In this document: positions 10,544 to 21,000 of the stretch, piece by piece | Position numbering within the stretch: position 1 is the first letter of the stretch | Layout of the letters: each line of letters opens with the position of its first letter | Assembly: GCF_033807575.1 (NCBI RefSeq) | Contig: NC_084729.1 | Location: 3,844,001 to 3,908,000 of the forward strand | Reading direction: 5' to 3' | Source of the DNA: Cydia pomonella | Taxonomy: Eukaryota; Arthropoda; Insecta; Lepidoptera; Tortricidae | Length of the DNA stretch: 64,000 nt | The notes under the pieces: model-generated | Told to the model about the DNA's origin: nothing | Database searches by the model: none | The model's input: the letters and a program-made list of their open reading frames with translations, nothing else | Position numbers and translations under genes: made by a program

Positions 10544-10685
10544 ATGGTGCTACATTGGCTGTTATAAAATATTACATAACATCGTGTGAAAGGGACAGCA
10601 TAATAATATTGATAGTGCTTTATTATGTTGTCCCTGTCACACGATGTTATATAACATTTTATAACAGCCAATGTGGGAGCACCAT
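10544..10685. mobile_element. 142-bp near-perfect fold-back element
   Basis: Arms of about 65 bp start ATGGTGCTACATTGGCTGTT. The 70-codon open frame on top of it is a by-product of the palindrome. Confidence 0.8.
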
Positions 10686-10710
10686 AAATGGGAAAACAGC
10701 TTACTTAACC

Positions 10711-10872
10711 TTTTTGACGCAAATGACGGATATATCCGCACCGAATCCAACGCTGAAGACGGATTAATCCGTCACAGACCGCAGAGCAATATAGACCTAC
10801 GTGCATATGCATAAAGTTCAGTTTCAGTTTTGACACTTGGGTGACGTGGCGTCCGATTGACAGCTGTTGTAT
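10711..10872. mobile_element. Interspersed element, copy 2 of a pair
   Basis: Matches 6975-7150, in the same orientation. Confidence 0.6.
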
Positions 10873-11288
10873 GTATAATTGATTATGACGTAATGAGGCA
10901 TTTTCGTTGTTATTAAAAATCATCTGACAGAACGTATGGGTGCGCGATTGAGTGGTGTTCAGTACATAGCACCTCTAAAACGTAACACGTAATAACACTT
11001 GAGCAGTTTAGTTCTTTATATGGTCTGTGGAATAGTCAACGCATTCACATCATACTGAATTCATCAAAATTATGATTTATTTAAAAACATGGTTTGCTTG
11101 ATTTTTTATACTAACTTAGAATATGCCATGGTTTAAGCAGAGTTTGAAATTTAAAAAAAAAAACTAGTATTACGACATGTGTTTTTAGTTCATATAAAAT
11201 GAAATATTAACTTCCACCAGCCAGGTATTAAAAATTGAATTACAGTAAAACCAGCTTAAGACGATTCTCAAGGGACCACATCAAAACC
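10873..11288. other. AT-rich intergenic stretch
   Basis: No supported feature. Confidence 0.35.
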
Positions 11289-11526
11289 CCTTAAGAGGGA
11301 AGAATAGCTGTGCAATCCTAACGAAATAACGGTACTTTTTCTATGAAATTTCCATTTCGGGAGAAAACGGTTTCCACTAACTAAATCTTAACGAATCACT
11401 TTGATTTTGATGTTGATCGCTTCAGCATAATATATTTTAGGTTTATAGGTTTCGCTTTACAAAAAAAAATTGATTATTGCAAAGTTTTGAAAAAAAGTAA
11501 AACCTAGTTTTTTATTGTGTCAATAA
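11289..11526 (+). mobile_element. Interspersed repeat, copy 1 of 3
   Basis: Shares TTTTGATGTTGATCGCTTCA and the AAAACCTAGTTTTT end with inverted copies at 20250-20466 and 55437-55680. Family not recognised. Confidence 0.6.
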
Positions 11527-11570
11527 CATACTAAATAAGTTTTTGGCAAAAAAAAATATTTTTGGAAACA

Positions 11571-11610
11571 AGTACAGTCAGCTATAAAAGCTTTTATCGC
11601 TGACTGTACT
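11571..11610. repeat. 40-bp near-perfect palindrome
   Basis: AGTACAGTCAGC and GCTGACTGTACT flank ATAAAAGCTTTTAT; only one pair is mismatched. Could form a hairpin in RNA or mark a transposon end; no function claimed. Confidence 0.8.
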
Positions 11611-11996
11611 TTTTTCCACAGAACTGTACTTTTTTTGATACTCATCGAGGCAATGCTAAAAACCCCAAACATTACGTTGCGTTGTTTTATTACAGACTTC
11701 CAATGGCCACCTCCTGTCTCCATCATCAGATCACCTCGATGGTACCATAATATTGCATTGTCACCCGACTTACATATGTATGCAAATTTTCAGCTTCATC
11801 GGAAACCGGGAAGTGGGTCAAATTAAACTGGCAAGATTTGTCCCATACAGAGCAAGTTAAATAAATAATAAAATATAAAATAAAAGCTTGTAAAAATCAT
11901 GGAGCATGGAAAATATCTAGAAGTGGAAAAATATTTTCTCTTTTTGGAGGAATACGTGGTATCCTCCTGAGTCCCAGAGGCCCTAATAAAGGGACC

Positions 11997-12092
11997 TCCC
12001 ACTAGTTACTACCAAGTTGTTACCAGTGGTAACTAGTGGGATTTTTTTCCCAGTAGTTACCACTGGTAACAACTTGGTGGTAATTAGTGGGA
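11997..12092. mobile_element. Fold-back element with CCCACTAGTTAC arms
   Basis: The arms pair over about 40 bp with a short T-rich loop (ACCAAGTTGTTACCAGTGGT and its complement). Confidence 0.75.
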
Positions 12093-12573
12093 ATAACCCC
12101 TAATAAAGGCTTTAATCGAAAACGTAATTTTAACCTTGATTACATACCTCAAGGATACAAATTCAAAAGCGAGACTAACGATTCTCCCCTCTTAACGCAT
12201 GTCATAAATAGTTATTTAAATATGAACTTTAATAGCTATCAATAGAGTTAATATTATAACTGCCAAATATGGTTGCAAGAAAGCGATAAACCTGTCAAAA
12301 AAACGTGTAAAATCGTATTTAGCGGGTTTTACTGAAATGATATTTTTTTGTTTTTATTGCATATATTCGATAAAAACTCGGTTTACAAGCCAAACTAGTT
12401 GGTAACTTATTTTCTATTTTACAAAATTCAGCGTTAGTGTCAACCAATACAAAACCACGCTAAAGTTATAGTTTATATTTATATGGGACACATATATAAT
12501 AATGTAAAATAATGAATACACTTTACATAATGTATTGTCAATTTTGATTTCATTGATCTTCACAAAAAAAGTA

Positions 12574-13047
12574 GTCAGACCAAGTTGGCAGCGATTTTAC
12601 AATTTCAATTCAATTCATCATCAGTTGTCCCGGCATATTGCCACGGCTCATGGGGGCCTGGGGTTCGCTTGACAACTAATCCCAAGATTTGGCGTAGGCA
12701 CTAGTTTACGTAAGTGCCATCTGACCTTCCAACCCAGAGGGTAAACTAGGCCTTGTTGGGATTAGTCCGGTTTCCGCACGATGTTTTCCTTCACCGAAAA
12801 GCGACTGGTATCAAATGATATTTCGTACATATATAAGTTCCGAAAAACTTATTGGTACCGAGGTTAGAACCCGCGACCTCCGGATAGCAAGTCGCACGCT
12901 CTTACCGCTAGGCCACCAGCGCTTCTTTCCTACTTTAAACCTCAAACTTCTAACGTTTGAAATTATGTACGAACGAAATTATGATGTTTACTTAACACTT
13001 GCACACGCTGGGCTATCAAAATCACTGCCAACTTATATTGGTCTGAC
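12574..13047. mobile_element. GTCAGACCAAG MITE interrupted by a SINE
   Basis: Left arm GTCAGACCAAGTTGGCAGCG and right arm ending TTGGTCTGAC are inverted repeats; a minus-strand SINE separates them. Family as at 2538-2669. Confidence 0.7.
12615..12930 (-). mobile_element. tRNA-headed SINE, family B
   Basis: On the minus strand it reads GGTGGCCTAGCGGTAAGAGC (A-box-like) and a degenerate B box, then the shared body with GGTGAAGGAAAACATC and CTAGTTTACCCTCTGGGTTG. Other copies: 23918-24243, 41104-41524, 58535-58839, 62952-63255. Confidence 0.8.
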
Positions 13048-14487
13048 TTAATGAATATCTTAAATGAACTTTTTGGAAATAAATCTGTCAAGTCGATATA
13101 CAAAGACAAATCTCAAGCATTTTTTTTATTGCGTTCATCTAAAATAATGAAAACAATACCCAATATTTATGGTATATTATGCGGAGTGTTTGGACATAAT
13201 CGTTTTGTTTATGAATTAATTTTTAATGTCATATTGCACAAAAATATTATCAGTACATAAAGTACAAGTTATAGTATTTCTATCGGGTCTCTATTGTTTT
13301 CGAAATGGTTTTAAGTCATATTGTATTATTTGTCCGGATTTTCGTTAGTCATAATTTGTTTTTTTTCTCAGAAACGCGTAACTTTTCAGGATTGCCATAA
13401 AACAAACCTATCCTAACCTATCTATAGGATTACCTTACGAAAATCCTGAAAAGTTAACTGTTTCAGAATTATGATTAATGATAATCTATGACTTTCAATA
13501 ATTATATCAAACAAAGGGATCCGGTTTTTCGCATAGCTGGGGTACGGTGACAGCTGTCATGAACATTTGGAAATTGTATGGAGACTTTCGGTTCAAGCGC
13601 CATCTTGATAGCCTCGTGATTAATTTGTTTTAATATTGTTTAAGAGGCTGTCAACATCCAACGTCCTTGAAATTGATGTAACTTAAACAGTTTTTTAAGA
13701 AAGACTATTTGTTTTAGTCAAGTAAGAAAAATATATGTTCATATTAATTATATTTCAAAGACCGTGGTTGTACTCGATACATGATTGAACGAAATCGGCT
13801 CGATAGAAAATAATTGCAAAGATTGGTCTTAAAATCACAATTAAACGGTTCTATGTCTTTATTGTTTTGACTTATGGGTCTGCAATTAAAATCACAATTT
13901 CAAAACATATATATCTAAACCGTGGTTGAGTAAAATATTCTACTAATAACCCACTTTTTTTTATTTAAATATTTTTCTTATTATTCCCTTGCCCAGGCCC
14001 AGTAACATGCGACATTGCTATCTCATTTACTCCGATACAAATAGACAGTGTGCGCGCTTTAGGTATTAACAGCCTCTTAAAGTGTAATATCGATAGCTTA
14101 TTATACATAACTAATGTGGTAATGTGCAGTGAATAGAGAATTTTTGGAACGCATTTAACCACCATTTTGGAGTCAACGATCGGTCCAAATGCTACTTGTA
14201 AAGTTCAGCTGATAAAATCACCGTACACTGTCTTGTACTAATCGTACAATTTTAATCATATTTAAAGCTCCTAATATCTTGATACTGGCGAAATAGTCCC
14301 ACTGGACTGAAGCCCTAATTTTAAAAGAATGAATGAATGAAATTGTATAGAGATGACAGTTCTCACTGTACCCAAGGTGTATGAAAAATATTACACTAGA
14401 TATAACTGACAAGGAAGGCATTCATACAAATTCATTGAACATACGACATACACACATACTGCAGCGATTTTATATGTTTTAATACTA
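13048..14487. other. Intergenic stretch with short palindromes
   Basis: Contains an inverted pair at 13371-13466 (AACTTTTCAGGATT and AATCCTGAAAAGTT class) and a fragment near 13530 (GGGGTACGGTGACAGCTGTC) related to 14673-14812. No gene seen. Confidence 0.45.
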
Positions 14488-14632
14488 AATTGTGACGTTC
14501 TCAAGCAAAAGGTACCACATTGTCGCTTACCATGAGGACGAAATTCGCTCATATCTTTTTACGAATAACCTGTCAGAGCGTCCTTATGGCAAGCGACAAT
14601 GTGGTACCTTTTGCTTGAGAACGACACAATTA
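14488..14632. mobile_element. Fold-back MITE with GTTCTCAAGCAAAAGG arms
   Basis: Arms of about 45 bp; a decayed relative occurs near 55800-55850 (CACTTTGTCGCTTGCCATAA). Confidence 0.8.
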
Positions 14633-14672
14633 TACTACAGATGCGTTTAAATCAAAGATTGATTGTACTATA

Positions 14673-14812
14673 GTATTTTTCACACAGCTCGGGTACGGTG
14701 AGAACTGTCATCTCAACACATATTTTGCGTTTTAAGACTTTTATCGTTATTAATTGTATGGAGATGACAGCTGTCACCGTACCCATTTGAAAAATACTAT
14801 AGATGTATAAAG
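14673..14812. mobile_element. Fold-back MITE with ATAGTATTTTTC ends
   Basis: Arms carry GGTACGGTGAGAACTGTCAT and its inverse with GATGACAGCTGTCACCGTAC. Confidence 0.75.
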
Positions 14813-15737
14813 TTTAAGATAAATTCATGCTTCATAATGTGACAGCTAATGTAGATGGTGCTGTACGGCGCTATATATATTATCCGATAACTGTATAAAA
14901 ACAGTATTTTTGACAATTCACCGACCACAAAACATGGCGGCACCTTTTCCAGCTGACATTCAAAGGCATGTTTTTTTCTTTAACTAAATTTCCATTACAA
15001 TCAATAATTCTTCGGTTCGAAAACTAAAACATACAACGTGGGCCCCAGTAACCCGACTTTAACCATTTCTTACCGAGTAAGTGTTATATCAACTTGTAGG
15101 TCCATTTTGTCATTTTAGGTTAGTTTATTTCTGAAACAAAATAAATCAATTTCAATAGTTTTGTAAAGAGCGCCATAGCCTTTTAAGGCACAGCCATACA
15201 AATGAAAAATCCAAAATTTGTCACTGAAATTTGAACCTATAGCGCAGGGAATACAGTTGATTTTATTTTGTTTTGAACAAAACAAATGCAACTGTTCCAA
15301 TTGAATATGATTTGAATTTCATTGAAATGAATAAGTCCTATAGGTAGGACCTTGGGCCTTTCGAGGATAAGGCGCACTAAGATAGCGTACATGAACTTTA
15401 GAGGGTAACACAGAATCCCCCTATTCATTGGCGCGAAACATTATGTCAAGTTTCTAGTTTTAGATTTAATCCACTAGATGGCAGAACCTACTATGTGAAA
15501 TACAGCCAGCGTTTCGTGAAGGGGGCAGCACCTGCTTAGACGCGTGAATTGTTTTTGTTTTCGATTTAGGTCACGAGATGGCAGAACCTCCAACACGGTG
15601 TCTATAAAACTGCCAAATGTCAGATATGACATACGGAACTGACACCTGAGTATATCACATCAATCGCCCAGTGATAAAAGAAGTATAAATTAAATGTTCT
15701 AGTCTGGTAGCTCAATACCAACAGTTTTGAACAATGA
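14813..15737. other. Intergenic stretch
   Basis: Two similar segments, near 15465 and 15565 (GATGGCAGAACCT in both), hint at an old duplication. No gene supported. Confidence 0.4.
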
Positions 15738-16440
15738 CAGCCCGTTTGTCATAGACCTAGATTTTTTTTGAGCAAAAACTAGTGATTGACAAAATTAAAT
15801 ATCGACATAACTGTTATCGATACGTGGGTACCTCAACTATACACCGTGGGCCCATATAACCCGACAGATTTTAACCACGCATTCCTGCAGTGGCACCATG
15901 GTTCCATTTTTATCGCTTATCACTATTCCCGTCACTTTCACACTTACATACACAAGTACGTGACAGGCATGGTGACAAATGATAAAGAGCCGACCATCTT
16001 AGCCCTACTGCAGCGGTATCATGGTCGTGTTTTTGTCACTTGTCATATCATGCGTCACTTTTGCACTTACATATTTGTTAGAGCGTGACAGGTATGGTGA
16101 CAAATGATAGACAGCTGACCATCTTAGCCCTACTGAGGTAATAAGGAGCTACGAATGTTATATAACATTGCGTGTGTAAAAAGATTGCGTGTGTGTTTCT
16201 GCACACGAAACGTTATTTCTTTTTACATCTTAGCGAAAAAAAATATCCACCAAGTTTTTTATTTTATTTACAGATAAATAGGGGAAATATATATGTCGGT
16301 TTGAATTATCTTTTAACTTTTCGGTGAGTATGTGTATAACATTATAATTTACTTTTATATATTTATCTTTGACTGTGCTTATCGATTTTTCATTATGTCA
16401 ATCACTAGTTTTTGCTAGAAATATTTCTAGGTCTAATTGA
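15738..16440. mobile_element. TIR element carrying two tandem MITE copies
   Basis: Ends contain TAGACCTAGA and AGCAAAAACTAGTGATTGAC, inverted at 16380-16440. Inside, 15886-16010 and 16011-16136 are two head-to-tail AGCCCTACT MITE copies. A CACCGTGGGC end related to 1646 lies at 15843. Confidence 0.6.
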
Positions 16441-16757
16441 AGGTGACAACTACTGGGTCAGAGTCCAACAATGGGACATTTACGTTACTCCTTTTAAAAC
16501 CAGTAGTAGTAGGTGATATAACTTTTATTGGGTATAGAAATTTAGTATTAGTACGGGTTATTTGGAGTCTCGATGTATTCAAAAAAATATATTTGTTTTT
16601 ACGTTCACATATAAAACCGTTACAATATCCTATAATAAAGGAATCAACCAAAGCAAATATCGACATTTAGGGTAAACAGAAAATATATATATATCTAAAG
16701 GGTATGAAGTTTGGACATAGAGGTCACATGAATACTTTAAAAGGTATTTTACGGTCA
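16441..16757. other. AT-rich intergenic stretch
   Basis: Open frames of 77 codons exist on both strands but overlap each other and show no protein-like features. Confidence 0.4.
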
Positions 16758-16900
16758 CCCCACACTAGCGTCTCGCGAGCGTCGGCGTGTAGTCTACTCC
16801 ATGGCTGCTGCTCGACACAACGTTGGCGCCACTGTGCAGCGACGCCATTTTCCATAGCGCTGACTAGATGTCGCCGCTCAAAAGATGCTAGAGTGTGGGG
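16758..16900. mobile_element. Fold-back MITE (CACTAGCGTCTC family), copy 2
   Basis: Starts CCCCACACTAGCGTCTCG and ends GCTAGAGTGTGGGG. Confidence 0.8.
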
Positions 16901-17142
16901 TGGCTCTTAGGCAATGTGTGCATATTTTAATATATTTATGTGTATAGTGTAAACTATTTTTTTAAAGTTTTAAGCATTTATAAACCCAAAAAAGATTACT
17001 AGTTAAAGAACTAAAGGACTACTATATCCAAACTTCCCTTACTTTGTTATATTAAACAAGGCAAAAATTGGTTTCATCCAACATTTAAAAAAAGCAAGTT
17101 TATTCTGGAACTCGCTAAACAGACACATTGCTATCTCTTCTG

Positions 17143-17287
17143 GATGCGTAGATAACATGCCAATCGTTAACGTTCCGTAGCGAACGAAACGCTACTGTCT
17201 CTGTCGCACTAATATGGAAGAATGATAGAGATAACTACGCTACGCAGCGGAGCGTGAACGATTGGCATTTTCTCTACGCACCATGTT
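17143..17287. mobile_element. Fold-back MITE (CCGTAGCG family), copy 2
   Basis: Arms TGCCAATCGTTAACGTTCCG and GGAGCGTGAACGATTGGCA. Confidence 0.75.
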
Positions 17288-17511
17288 TAGAAAGACGCTA
17301 GCACAACTGTCGTGGAAACCTTATCCGTCTCTTTTCTACTAATGACGATAAACGCCTACAGCACCCTCTGTATTAATATATTGGTAGTTTTAACCCCATT
17401 AATATCTCTTTCCTGACGTAATATCGGGACACCAAACAGAATATAAATTTAAAACTACAAGGTCTTTGCTTAGCCAGCAAGTTTACACCACAGAGAGTTG
17501 AGGGTTAAACT

Positions 17512-17656
17512 CCACACTAGCGTCTTTTGAGCGTCGGCGTCTAGTCAGCGCTATTGAAAATGGCGTCGCTGCGCAGTTGCGCTAACGCTGCGTCGAGCAG
17601 CAGCCATAGCGTTGACTACACGCCGACGCTCGGGAGACGCTACTCGTAGTGTGGGG
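17512..17656. mobile_element. Fold-back MITE (CACTAGCGTCTC family), copy 3
   Basis: Starts CCACACTAGCGTCTTTTGAG and ends GTAGTGTGGGG, downstream of the THAP gene 3' end. Confidence 0.8.
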
Positions 17657-17845
17657 AGGCCCTTTCTGTGAACGCTACGCCTATCGCTATAAAACCTTAT
17701 CGGAACGCACCATGGCACTTTTTTAGGCCGGAAATATCCGTTCTGGGTAGGTTAAAAATTACGTCTGAAACTGAAAGGTGAAGTTATGCCTGCGCTGGAT
17801 TAAACCACAGTATCTATTTTTTCTCAAAACCTTGACAAATGTGAC

Positions 17846-17851
17846 TTTATT
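17846..17851 (-). terminator. Candidate polyadenylation signal of the THAP gene
   Basis: AATAAA on the minus strand, 72 nt after the stop codon. Confidence 0.5.
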
Positions 17852-17922
17852 GGCCGGTGATATCCGGTCTGGGTAGGTAAAAAATGTTATGCTTGCGCTG
17901 GATGAAACCGCCGTATCTAGAT

Positions 17923-18072
17923 TTACGTGACAAAGTCGTACCCGAGGTATTTCTTATTTTTCCGGCGTACGCGCGGCGAGCCCTTCTTCTCGTCGAAGTC
18001 CTCGTCCTGCTCGTACACTATGCTGTTGTCTATCACCCAGTCTTCGGCGATTTCCGATTTTATCTGCTTTAC
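17923..18072 (-). CDS. THAP gene exon 9 (terminal)
   Basis: Encodes the last 49 residues, from VKQIKSEIAEDWVIDN to KKYLGYDFVT, with stop TAA at 17925-17923. Acceptor CAG at 18075-18073. Charged, no known fold seen. Confidence 0.85.
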   Translation of the reverse strand, partial: VKQIKSEIAEDWVIDNSIVYEQDEDFDEKKGSPRVRRKNKKYLGYDFVT

Positions 18073-21000
18073 CTGAAAACCGGAAAAATAGATTCAGATA
18101 TATTTATATAATACAATATTTATTATAAAATATTGTATTTTATTTTACAGTATATATAATAAACAAAATAAATGATTACGAATTAAATCATTTTTTATAT
18201 GGTTATACCTGGTTATTTTGTGTGGTTGGTTGGGCCGCTCCTATAGACAAAGTTGATTATTTTGTGTGGTTGTTTGGGCCACTCCTATTGACAAGGTGAT
18301 TATTTTGTGGTTGGGCACTCCTAATGACAAAGTTGATTATTTTGTGTGGTTGGTTGGGCCACTCCTATTGACAAGGTGATTATTTTGTGGTTGGGCACTC
18401 CTAATGACAAAGTTGATTATTTTGTGTGGTTGTCTGGGCCACTCCTATTGACAAGTTGATTATTTTGTGTGGTTGGTTTGGCACTCCTATTGACAAGATG
18501 ATTATTTTGTGTGGTTGGTTTGGCACTCCTATTGACAAGATGATTATTTTGTGTGGTTGTCTGGGCCACTCCTATTGACAAGGTGATTATTTTGTGGTTG
18601 GGCACTCCTAATGACAAAGTTGATTATTTTGTGTGGTTGGTTTGGCACTCCTATTGACAAGATGATTATTTTGTGTGGTTGGTTGGGCCACTCCTATTGA
18701 CAAGGTGATTATTTTGTGGTTGGGCACTCCTAATGACAAAGATGATTATTTTGTGGTTGGTTGGGCCACTCCTATTGACAAGGTGATTATTTTGTGGTTG
18801 GGCACTCCTAATGACAAAGATGATTATTTTGTGTGGTTGGTTGGGCCACTCCTATTGACAAGGTGATTATTTTGTGGTTGGGCACTCCTAATGACAAAGA
18901 TGATTATTTTGTGTGGTTGGTTGGGCCACTCCTATTGACAAGGTGATTATTTTGTGGTTGGGCACTCCTAATGACAAAGATGATTATTTTGTGTGGTTGG
19001 TTGGGCCACTCCTATTGACAAGGTGATTATTTTGTGGTTGGGCACTCCTAATGACAAAGATGATTATTTTGTGTGGTTGGTTGGGCCACTCCTATTGACA
19101 AGGTGATTATTTTGTGGTTGGGCACTCCTAATGACAAAGATGATTATTTTGTGTGGTTGGTTGGGCCACTCCTATTGACAAGGTGATTATTTTGTGGTTG
19201 GGCACTCCTAATGACAAAGATGATTATTTTGTGTGGTTGGTTGGGCCACTCCTATTGACAAGGTGATTATTTTATGGTTGGGCACTCCTAATGACAAAGA
19301 TGATTATTTTGTGTGGTTGGTTGGGCCACTCCTATTGACAAGGTGATTATTTTGTGTGGTTGGTTTGGCACTCCTATTGACAATGAAAAATGAAAAAATA
19401 TTTATTCTGTAACAAGCACAATTAACAAAATATAGGTTGGTGCCCCTTTTTAAGTATAGAAATACCTGTGTTAAGGAACACCGCTCCTCCTTAGTGATTA
19501 CCTAAAAGAAAAACTATGATGACTAGTATAAACTTAACAATTTAAACAATTAATGGGTAAGTAAACTGACAAAATCGTGGAGTTTAGACGTTATCGTCAT
19601 CTTTTGAGGTATCCTTTGACCTGTTTTTTTTATTTATTTAACACAGAATCTGACCTGTTCCCTCATGGAGGAGCTGAGCCGTTTCTTCTTCTTCCCGGCT
19701 GTCTCCAGGCCTGTCCTTGCGCTAGCGACGGCGGTCCTCCAGCACCAGGTGCTCGTACTCTTCAACTATATAGTTATCTAGTCCGCAGCTGGTTTTGATC
19801 TCGACGGGGCAGATTTTAGAGAAAAGCGTAGGCCCAAGGAACACTTCCGACTACTTCTAAGAAATACCACTACAAACTGTATACTTTACTACCTCTGATG
19901 GAGTTTAGACGTTTTCCTCATCTTCTCTTGAGGTATCTTCTGACCTGTTGTTTTAAATATATTGAACACAGAATCCAACCTGTTCCCTCATGGAGGAGCT
20001 GAGCCGTTTCTTCTTCTTCCTGCCGCTGTCTGCCGGCGCGTCCTTGCGCTTGCGAGGGCGCTCCTCCAGCACCAGGTGCTCGTACTCCTCCACGATGTAG
20101 TTGTCGGGCTCGTAGCTGGTGGTGATCTCCACGCCCACGGACGGGTCCGCGTCGGGGAGGATGTAGTAGTTTTCGTAGTCACCTTATGAAAAAAAGCAGT
20201 GAACAGTAAGTTTTAAGTAATTCCCTTAAGAGAGAAGTAAAGCACATTTAGTATGATATTGACACAATGAAAAACTAGGTTTTAATTTTTTTTTTTGCAA
20301 TACAATTTTTTTTTAAGTGATACCTATAAACATAGAATTATGCTGAAGCGATCGACATCAAAATCAAAGTAATTTGTTAAGATTTTGTTAGTGGAAAACG
20401 TTTGCTCCCGAAATGGAACTTCATAGAAAAAGTGCTAGGATCGCAAAGCTATCCTTCCCTCTTAAAAGTCATTTATTTAATCTTTATTTCACAATATATA
20501 AAGGTACAATTAAGGAATTAATGCCTTAAGGCATTATCTGCCAGTCAACTAATGGTTTAAACCAGAAAAATTAAGTAGGTGCAGTGTCTAAAAGTAAATG
20601 AATATTTAACCAAGACTATATATGAATATAAACTATATATTGATAAACTTACACATATACTTAATACAAATAAACATACAGACATTGATACATACCCAGT
20701 TAACTAAGGTTAACTGGAAGAGATCCCTTAGATAGGTTAACTGTGATAAATTCGTCTATAAAATACTTAGAAATAAGTAAAAAGTGGAAAAATTAACTCT
20801 CGGGCGAGACTGGCACTCGAGGATCTAGATCACTAACCTATCGCTCTGCGAACTCAACTAAAGAAACTTCACTACCCCTACTAATATCAAAGAGAATTTG
20901 AAATAGAGGTGGATCGTCAAAGAAAACTTTGTAGTCACAGTAAATTTACTGCCATCTTTCGACACATGATTAAAACTTTTAGAACGCCATTTGAATTTGA

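Noticed and set aside
13051..13260. 69-codon frame as a small gene
   Set aside because: AT-driven composition, start inside a MITE end, no features.
15786..16088. 100-codon plus-strand frame
   Set aside because: Crosses a transposon end and two MITE copies; composition follows the repeats.
16433..16670. Two overlapping 77-codon frames on opposite strands
   Set aside because: Neither has protein-like composition or a recognisable motif; chance in AT-rich DNA.
18209..19384. CRISPR-like array
   Set aside because: The spacers are themselves repeats, units are dimers of one sequence, and the genome is eukaryotic; it is a minisatellite.
19962..20189. Plus-strand frame over THAP exon 8
   Set aside because: Antisense of a well-supported exon with correct splice sites on the minus strand.
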